This document shows positions 7,801 through 10,936 of a stretch of DNA of 10,936 nucleotides, piece after piece (the stretch's first letter is position 1; every line of letters begins with the position of its first letter). The notes under the pieces were generated by a model, which saw nothing but the letters and a program-made list of their open reading frames with translations, made no database searches and was not told the DNA's origin. The position numbers and the translations under genes were made by a program. Source of the stretch: DATIJJ01 sp039936115 (GTDB lineage: Bacteria > Pseudomonadota > Gammaproteobacteria > DSM-16500); the NCBI GenBank assembly GCA_039936115.1, contig JBDTIZ010000188.1:1-10936 (forward strand). The letters are read 5' to 3'.

Positions 7801-8068
7801 TATTCCCATAGTTGCTACCAGCATTCTTTATTTCGAAGTGATAGAGGAAAATCAATATCTTGTATGCATCCTCTGCGGTGCTTACGTTTTCGAAGACGGG
7901 CATTATCCGCTTAACAAACAAAGGTATACGCTTGTTATATTCTTGAGAGTTTTCATTTTCATGGCAATAAAGATCTTTGCCATTATTTGCGTAGTTAGCG
8001 AATAGTTGATGAAATTTGCTTTCATACGCAGCGAAATGGGGTAATTTTTTTAATGATTCTAATAGCAT
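4874..8068 (-). CDS. Large protein of unknown function (1064 aa), effector candidate
   Basis: I do not recognise a family. The protein has no clear membrane segment or signal peptide, is rich in Leu, Lys, Glu, Asn and Phe, and looks mostly alpha-helical. A region around residues 800-870 (YQLLMPGRIAQGVYGMNDVD, then KWVYVPYLLDRYKNNG) looks more strand- and loop-rich and might be a separate domain. A charged stretch, IPDEEKDEKEVGHH, lies near residues 687-700. Cysteines are scattered without a zinc-binding spacing. The start is the ATG at 8068, preceded by AAAGG at 9-base spacing. A GTG at 8125 would add 19 residues but lacks an SD. Its size, lack of housekeeping motifs and proximity to SET- and HAD-like genes make a secreted host-directed protein possible. 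That is inference from context only. Confidence 0.85.
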   Translation of the reverse strand: MLLESLKKLPHFAAYESKFHQLFANYANNGKDLYCHENENSQEYNKRIPLFVKRIMPVFENVSTAEDAYKILIFLYHFEIKNAGSNYGNKARSNELSEHLLNNHVQFCKLSIHFLTDEKTLEELVLLDFKWLFQRSTTLNRLGTRNFINLSRLEKIFDAINKHNFTTITLLDEAKQGLDNYAASCLKEVSPGEIKANGLLVPNSRAEAFLELRTSLKSEDFTWQAFITLIETPEFRIKAGYFDKGKAAPRYSLWPLVASIVRAFQEQERFFMQFKSSNYLELIIGDDECFKSLNPHYFAMILIYCDRDLFVKLLTKYERMDSWQPFTDLATGKLLDKNTLLAIRQEQDEKQIEALPKITFEVEFSNPIKPDELTPESLCSMGNNLIGFVQLFQGFRQYYSASDNKRFTEILENISKTNLNSVSCLNKSKAEAEKILAVCTKQLREAFNEFLDFLNRNYKDGDISLDGFTVRARLTLCYALNIKLTHTYFSGDYALKIDGLIKNLLVKVKPPYAFDPQSNLRCLPDIQAAKELPVLYGKRLTPKLLHQLAANWLKFYDDKLVTGRELPSIALKKLFDILNQMETELQDELKDHKPLLTSFCTRTFPMLFNDPDVRLERQKDKTVDMFLMTLESSINFTLYDPQPVDKKKQIKFSDLANKLDLYTRKQTFFTDHNASYFTKMKEIAPFIPDEEKDEKEVGHHFQRGVFKQLFGRKSDWINKLENVLAQIRNHHQEFVNDFPLDKFDLALLKNLLAERWAELCALSEHPDNYREFPKATDKIYQSIALLVKNGLKNFEPNAEITAYQLLMPGRIAQGVYGMNDVDEFKYEHIIALPQGKWVYVPYLLDRYKNNGQLVNIISSGGETIATQALTENETQHIVKYYPDIAQTLLQHFTERYCETGFDGKVKEAFIAYLKESVFREGYVSFYYGDHDTRSKLASDRLAVFLDTLPIQQRDILLNMKIPESSYTLARTLNNEVTSCITMAGFYIAKLVWHNCPDVKIEELGEHPESYRNAIIGVPRKPNSKNDWGNISLNEKPLYELYAAKHLPFYKQNQKELAKLKSRQA

Positions 8069-8096
8069 ACAGTGCGACCTTTGATCTGTTGGGAAC

Positions 8097-8111
8097 AATA
8101 CTAGCAGTATT
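8097..8111. promoter_or_regulatory. Inverted repeat upstream of the orphan gene, possible operator
   Basis: AATACT-AGC-AGTATT is a perfect 6-bp inverted repeat with a 3-base centre. It lies 28 bases upstream of the start codon at 8068, within the likely promoter or 5' leader zone. It could be a regulator site, but a short AT-rich palindrome may also arise by chance. Confidence 0.3.
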
Positions 8112-8155
8112 AGCTTAAGAAACACTTAAAACTAAATAGCTCCCGCGATATTTTT

Positions 8156-8250
8156 CTAGGGGCGAAGCTATGTGTTCGCCCTTTCGATCGAAGAAATGAC
8201 ATTTGCTTATCGAGGCTGAGGGGGCGAACACATCGGTTCGCCCCTACAAA
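8156..8250. repeat. Family A composite inverted-repeat element, degenerate copy
   Basis: Two small palindromes, GGGGCGAA...TTCGCCC (8159-8181) and GGGGCGAAC...GTTCGCCCC (8221-8244), stand as inverted copies of each other around a 39-base centre. The outer ends read CTAGGGGCGAA and TTCGCCCCTAC. The arrangement is the same as in the cleaner element at 10642-10741. The element fills part of the intergenic space between the divergent orphan and HAD-like genes (8069-8371), which otherwise holds only the small palindrome at 8097-8111 and the HAD gene's RBS. Confidence 0.75.
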
Positions 8251-8371
8251 GGCTTTTTTTTGAGAGGAATGGAGAGGAGATTTGCGCTAAGCTACTCTTG
8301 ATATTTCATCTATAACGCTAATCATACAAAAGTTTTTATGAATTATAAACCAAACACAAGGTGAGGTTTCC

Positions 8372-9118
8372 ATGCACACAAGACATATCATTCTTTTATT
8401 AGATATCGACGATACATTAATTGATTTTGATTCATCAACCACGGTAGATACTGTTTATTGGAATGGTATTAATTCTGATAGTTGGAAAATATATCTTAAT
8501 ACTTTAAAAAAATTGGCCAAAGAAAAGGGCATTGAAATACACTATGGTATCGCTACCTATAAAAAAGCGCCGGGAGATCTGATCTCTGGCGTTGTGCTCA
8601 AACAGCTAGAAGACGTGCTTGATCCCAAGTTAATATTTTTCACGGGTAACCAATCTAAAACAACTCATGCATTAGACAAAGCGAGAGCTCAAATTCAAGC
8701 TGAATATAAGTCAAAAGTGCCAGAAACAGATGTATGGTTATTCGATGATGATGAAATGGCAAAAACGCATGCAACAGATAAAAAATACTCTTTTGCCAAA
8801 GCAGATTTCCAAGGCTTAGCTCCTTCAGATCAGCGCGTAGCTTTATGCGGCTTGTTTAAACCGCTCTATGAAAACCTCGGTTTGTTAGAGGCCATGCCAA
8901 CAATGAGTTCATTGAGTGAGGAAGAAAAATCACGAACTAAGAAATTGATTGTGCGTAGGGAGCCTATCAAGCATGGAGAAAACTTAGGAAAATGGTTATT
9001 GCAAAAACCACAAATCGGTTTATCTAGTTTTACTGAGGAAGAGCTTTCTAATACACAAAGCTTAGATGAAGATGATGAAAGCGGGCTACAAAGCTTTCGA
9101 ACACTTAATATAAACTAA
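8372..9118 (+). CDS. HAD-superfamily-like protein with acidic C-terminus
   Basis: A 248-aa protein. LLLDIDDTLIDF places HAD motif I at residues 11-15 (D11 nucleophile, D13 acid). GIATYKK (59-65) gives a candidate motif II threonine (T62), K96 in NQSKTTHALDKA a candidate motif III, and VWLFDDDE (121-128) motif IV acids. The core is about 1-165. HAD enzymes are mostly phosphatases using an aspartyl-phosphate intermediate. The substrate here is unknown. The C-terminal third carries a duplicated motif, SSLSEEEKSRTKKL (179-192) and SSFTEEELSNTQSL (218-231), then DEDDES 12-17 residues before the end. Acidic patches at that distance resemble the E-block of Legionella-type Dot/Icm substrates (inference). 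Start supported by AAGGTGAGG, 6 bases upstream. It converges with the SET gene with only 35 bases between. Confidence 0.8.
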   Translation: MHTRHIILLLDIDDTLIDFDSSTTVDTVYWNGINSDSWKIYLNTLKKLAKEKGIEIHYGIATYKKAPGDLISGVVLKQLEDVLDPKLIFFTGNQSKTTHALDKARAQIQAEYKSKVPETDVWLFDDDEMAKTHATDKKYSFAKADFQGLAPSDQRVALCGLFKPLYENLGLLEAMPTMSSLSEEEKSRTKKLIVRREPIKHGENLGKWLLQKPQIGLSSFTEEELSNTQSLDEDDESGLQSFRTLNIN

Positions 9119-9153
9119 AAAAAACTTTACCTGTGCTCATATCAACTTCTTCT

Positions 9154-10395
9154 CTACCTCTTTGAGGAACGCTTAGGTCCTGATTTTTTGCTTGGGTCAA
9201 TTTTCTCAGTCACAGATGGTTTTGTAGTGCTCATCGGTTTTGGTTTTGTTTCATTATATTTTTTCATATGAAAAACCAGTTCGTTTCTTAACATTCTTAA
9301 TGTGCCTGCTGGAGAGATCAATGGATTTTTATCATCAGATAGCAGTACATGTAAGCTATTAAATTTTGCAGCAGTGTCATCACCATTATTAAAGTTTTTT
9401 TGCAATAGCTTTATAAAGTTGTATTCGGGTGATTCTGCAGCATATCGTTTTTGATGAGTATCTAACGCTAATGTTACATCTGCCGCAAAACGTTTAGATG
9501 CATTGAAAGTATCTAATTTTGGACTCTCTAGAGATATAGCGATCCGTTGTGCCTCAGGTAGCTTCATTCTAGTTGCAGGCTTTGCGTTTTTAAGATCGTA
9601 ATCAGAATTTATTTGAATCGTATTTTCTTTAGTGAATGTGCCGATTACGTTACCGTTTCTATCAAAAGCACAATAATCTCTGCCATTAAAATAATTTTCA
9701 TAGGAAATAAATAACGGTTCACCTGGTTGGATTTCTTGTGAAGTGACTATGTAAGATACCGGACATCCTTTATAAGTGCCCGCGGCAATAAAGCAATTTG
9801 AGGTTGCAATATACTTTTTCTCGTCTTTAGGTGTTACTGTGGCCTTACCGAGAACATCTTCATCAGGCGCATGTTGTATAAAAGCAGTGATATTTCTATA
9901 TTTAATCCCATCCGCTTGTGGAATTTTTAATTTTTTGCTAACAACGGATGCTGCATGTTCTTCACTGGTTAAGATCATTCCATAGCCGGACATCTTTTTT
10001 ATACTTAATGGCGTGTCACAAATTTCTCCTGCGTAAACACTGATAACTGTTCCTGCAGGCAGAGGTTTTGCATCAGGGGCTAAAAATGTTCCTTTGCCAA
10101 CAACTGAATTCATTTCACAGATAACTAATGTCGTAAGTGGATTATGCAACCTTTCTTCAAGGTCGCTAATAGCTGTTTTTGGATATTGTTTATCACTCCA
10201 AATAGCATCTCTTATTGACTGTGATGCAACTGCGCTATCTGTCCATGCGTAACCACCGCGCTCCGCAAGTTTTTGAGGTGTCAATTCTTCGGATTCTTTT
10301 GTGAGGCTAGGAAGACCTTTGAAATATCTAATAGTTTCAGGAGATTTGGCATAAAAAAGTGGTTCAGGCGTTTCTTTTTGCTCGTGTCTAAACAT
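9154..10395 (-). CDS. SET-domain protein, candidate lysine methyltransferase effector
   Basis: A 413-aa protein with a SET-like core at about 95-236. Seen in order: VVGKGTFLA (98-106), PAGTVISVYAGEI (113-125), RNITAFIQHAP (167-177, the N..xF.xH block), ATSNCF (197-202) and EIQPGEPLFISYENYF (221-236) with the tyrosine of the C-terminal SET motif (Y232). SET enzymes transfer methyl from S-adenosylmethionine to protein lysines. Several intracellular bacteria secrete SET proteins that modify host chromatin. The C-terminus PSKKSGPKRSSKR (401-413) is strongly basic and could act as a nuclear localisation signal or nucleic-acid contact (inference). I see no post-SET cysteine cluster. N-terminal 1-90 and region 260-385 are unassigned. 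ATG is supported by GAGGT 8 bases upstream. A promoter lies at 10432-10460. Confidence 0.82.
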   Translation of the reverse strand: MFRHEQKETPEPLFYAKSPETIRYFKGLPSLTKESEELTPQKLAERGGYAWTDSAVASQSIRDAIWSDKQYPKTAISDLEERLHNPLTTLVICEMNSVVGKGTFLAPDAKPLPAGTVISVYAGEICDTPLSIKKMSGYGMILTSEEHAASVVSKKLKIPQADGIKYRNITAFIQHAPDEDVLGKATVTPKDEKKYIATSNCFIAAGTYKGCPVSYIVTSQEIQPGEPLFISYENYFNGRDYCAFDRNGNVIGTFTKENTIQINSDYDLKNAKPATRMKLPEAQRIAISLESPKLDTFNASKRFAADVTLALDTHQKRYAAESPEYNFIKLLQKNFNNGDDTAAKFNSLHVLLSDDKNPLISPAGTLRMLRNELVFHMKKYNETKPKPMSTTKPSVTEKIDPSKKSGPKRSSKR

Positions 10396-10431
10396 ATAGA
10401 GTGACCTCTTTTTTAGGGGCGGTATGCTTAT

Positions 10432-10460
10432 ATTTTGGCCATTACCGATGATTGTGTCAA
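10432..10460 (-). promoter_or_regulatory. Candidate promoter of the SET-domain gene
   Basis: On the minus strand a perfect -35 TTGACA (10460-10455) is followed after exactly 17 bases by CAAAAT (10437-10432), a four-of-six -10 match. Transcription would begin about 30 bases before the ATG at 10395, so the gene appears to be transcribed on its own. Confidence 0.55.
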
Positions 10461-10523
10461 TGTTCTTTTATGTATGTTCCTGATAAACCTTGGAGAGAAG
10501 CAATGCTTTTGTAGCTCATAATG

Positions 10524-10630
10524 GCCAAGTTGACTGGATACCGCGGACAAGCCGCGGTACGACGGCAGAGGAGCAAACACGACATGCTGAACGACGAACT
10601 TTTTGCATCCCCGTCGTACCGGCTTGTTGC
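10524..10630 (-). repeat. Family B repeat, inverted long copy (B2)
   Basis: The core has arms GGTACGACGGC (10556-10566) and CCGTCGTACC (10611-10620) around about 44 bases. On the left it carries the palindromic extension found to the right of copy B1, so 10524-10566 is an exact 43-bp inverted match to 142-184. A degenerate CGGCTTGTTGC follows the right arm. The organisation is that of a non-autonomous MITE-like element. Confidence 0.8.
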
Positions 10631-10641
10631 AGATATTTTTG

Positions 10642-10741
10642 CTTTTGTAGGGGCGAACCTGTGTGTTCGCCTTGCGGCCTAAATATGCAACATTATTTCT
10701 TCGATAGTGAGGGCGAACACATAGGTTCGCCCCTACAAAAG
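10642..10741. repeat. Family A MITE-like element with 17-bp terminal inverted repeats
   Basis: CTTTTGTAGGGGCGAAC (10642-10658) and GTTCGCCCCTACAAAAG (10725-10741) are perfect 17-bp terminal inverted repeats of a 100-bp element. Each end is itself a small palindrome (GGGCGAAC...GTTCGCC type). The centre is AT-rich and non-coding. Related copies are at 67-106 (half) and 8156-8250 (degenerate). Confidence 0.85.
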
Positions 10742-10755
10742 TAAGAGACAACGTC

Positions 10756-10835
10756 GGTACGACGGCAGAGGAACAAGTGACTACATAGAGAGCTACGAGC
10801 ATTTTGCACCCGCCGTCGTACCGCGGCTTGTCCGC
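10756..10835 (+). repeat. Family B repeat, third copy (B3)
   Basis: Arms GGTACGACGGC (10756-10766) and GCCGTCGTACC (10812-10822) form perfect 11-bp inverted repeats around 45 bases. The inner sequence begins AGAGGA.CAA and ends GCATTTTGCACC, shared in part with copy B2 (AGAGGAGCAA ... TTTTTGCATCC). The right extension CGCGGCTTGTCCGC stops where copy B1 continues with GGTATCC, so the copy is truncated. Confidence 0.8.
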
Positions 10836-10875
10836 ATAAGCGCTAACCTAAGGAAGATGCCAAAATCAAATAATT

Positions 10876-10915
10876 TTAATACACTTCTTTCCAATATGGA
10901 AAGGAGTTGTATTAA
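10876..10915 (+). promoter_or_regulatory. Hairpin enclosing the Shine-Dalgarno of the downstream gene
   Basis: Left arm 10876-10892 (TTAATACACTTCTTTCC) and right arm 10898-10915 (GGAAAGGAGTTGTATTAA) give 17 pairs, one of them G-U, with one bulged T (10908) and a 5-base loop AATAT. The excellent SD AAAGGAG (10900-10906) is fully buried in the stem, and the last pair uses the A of the ATG at 10915. This is the layout expected of translational control by SD masking, such as an RNA thermometer, though a DNA-level palindrome is not excluded. Confidence 0.55.
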
Positions 10916-10936
10916 TGGATGTGAGTTCGGATGAAA
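10915..10936 (+). CDS. Start of an unidentified gene, cut by the window edge
   Basis: ATG at 10915 is preceded by AAAGGAG at an ideal 8-base spacing. It opens the reading frame MDVSSDE, with no stop before the window ends. Seven codons are too few to identify the product or to exclude a chance start. The strong SD after nearly 500 bases of repeats is the main argument that it is real. Confidence 0.45.

Larger units (their letters stand above)
10461..10914. other. Gene-free repeat cluster
   Basis: Between the SET gene promoter and the partial gene at 10915 there is no credible coding sequence. The stretch consists of two family B copies, one family A element and short unique spacers (10461-10523 and 10836-10875). 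Open frames that cross it read through inverted repeats and give cysteine- and arginine-rich peptides without a ribosome binding site. It looks like a landing zone for small mobile repeats. Confidence 0.7.

Noticed and set aside
8069..8125. GTG-started N-terminal extension of the orphan protein (MFLKLILLVLF), resembling a signal peptide
   Set aside because: There is no Shine-Dalgarno before the GTG, while AAAGG lies 9 bases before the ATG at 8068. The hydrophobic start would be an artefact.
8221..8261. GC hairpin followed by a run of eight T as an intrinsic terminator
   Set aside because: No plus-strand gene lies upstream, and the hairpin is part of the family A repeat. The T-run starts about ten bases after the stem.
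10490..10744. Plus-strand open frame of 84 codons
   Set aside because: It is made almost wholly of the family A and B repeats, and the peptide reflects repeat translation only.
10428..10802. Minus-strand open frame of 124 codons
   Set aside because: It runs through two inverted-repeat elements, has no convincing RBS, gives a Cys/Arg-rich peptide with no family features and covers the promoter of the SET gene.
10642..10835. CRISPR array from the clustered repeats near the right end
   Set aside because: The repeats belong to two different inverted-repeat families with irregular spacing and no regular spacers or cas genes.

Overview
The window looks like chromosomal DNA of an AT-rich gammaproteobacterium. 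Compact genes are separated by small palindromic repeat families. The effector-like gene content (a SET-domain protein, a HAD-like protein with an acidic tail, a large orphan protein) and the style of the dispersed repeats suggest a host-associated lineage of the Legionellales/Coxiellaceae/Berkiella type. That placement is inference: there is no rRNA or other phylogenetic marker here.

Layout. Positions 1-219 hold three dispersed repeats. The minus-strand gene 220-3036 encodes a three-part lipid enzyme (acyl carrier protein, fatty acyl-AMP ligase, membrane segment, PlsC-type acyltransferase). Its long upstream region (3037-3479) contains a strong extended -10 promoter and a potentially structured RNA of about 175 nt. 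That RNA ends in a U-tract and has two mutually exclusive base-pairing schemes. A rightward group follows: a 53-aa DUF1328 membrane protein (3480-3641), a YciA-type acyl-CoA thioesterase (3721-4104) and a pentapeptide-repeat protein (4156-4755). A GC-rich palindrome separates this group from the convergent gene 4874-8068, a 1064-aa protein that I do not recognise.

The right third is accessory in character. A composite inverted-repeat element (about 8156-8250) lies between the orphan gene and the divergent HAD-like gene 8372-9118. The convergent gene 9154-10395 encodes a SET-domain protein with a lysine/arginine-rich C-terminus. From 10441 to 10914 there is no credible gene, only MITE-like repeats of two families. 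One of these matches the element at 142-184 as an exact 43-bp inverted copy. At the right edge a new gene probably starts at 10915, and its Shine-Dalgarno sequence lies inside a 17-pair hairpin.

How the genes relate: the left part is linked by acyl-lipid chemistry (acyl activation and phospholipid acylation beside an acyl-CoA thioesterase), though on opposite strands. The right part has the look of a host-interaction block, but secretion is not demonstrated by the sequence. The most notable undescribed items are the candidate switch-like RNA at 3133-3310, the SD-sequestering hairpin at 10876-10915, the SET and HAD effector candidates, and the large orphan protein.
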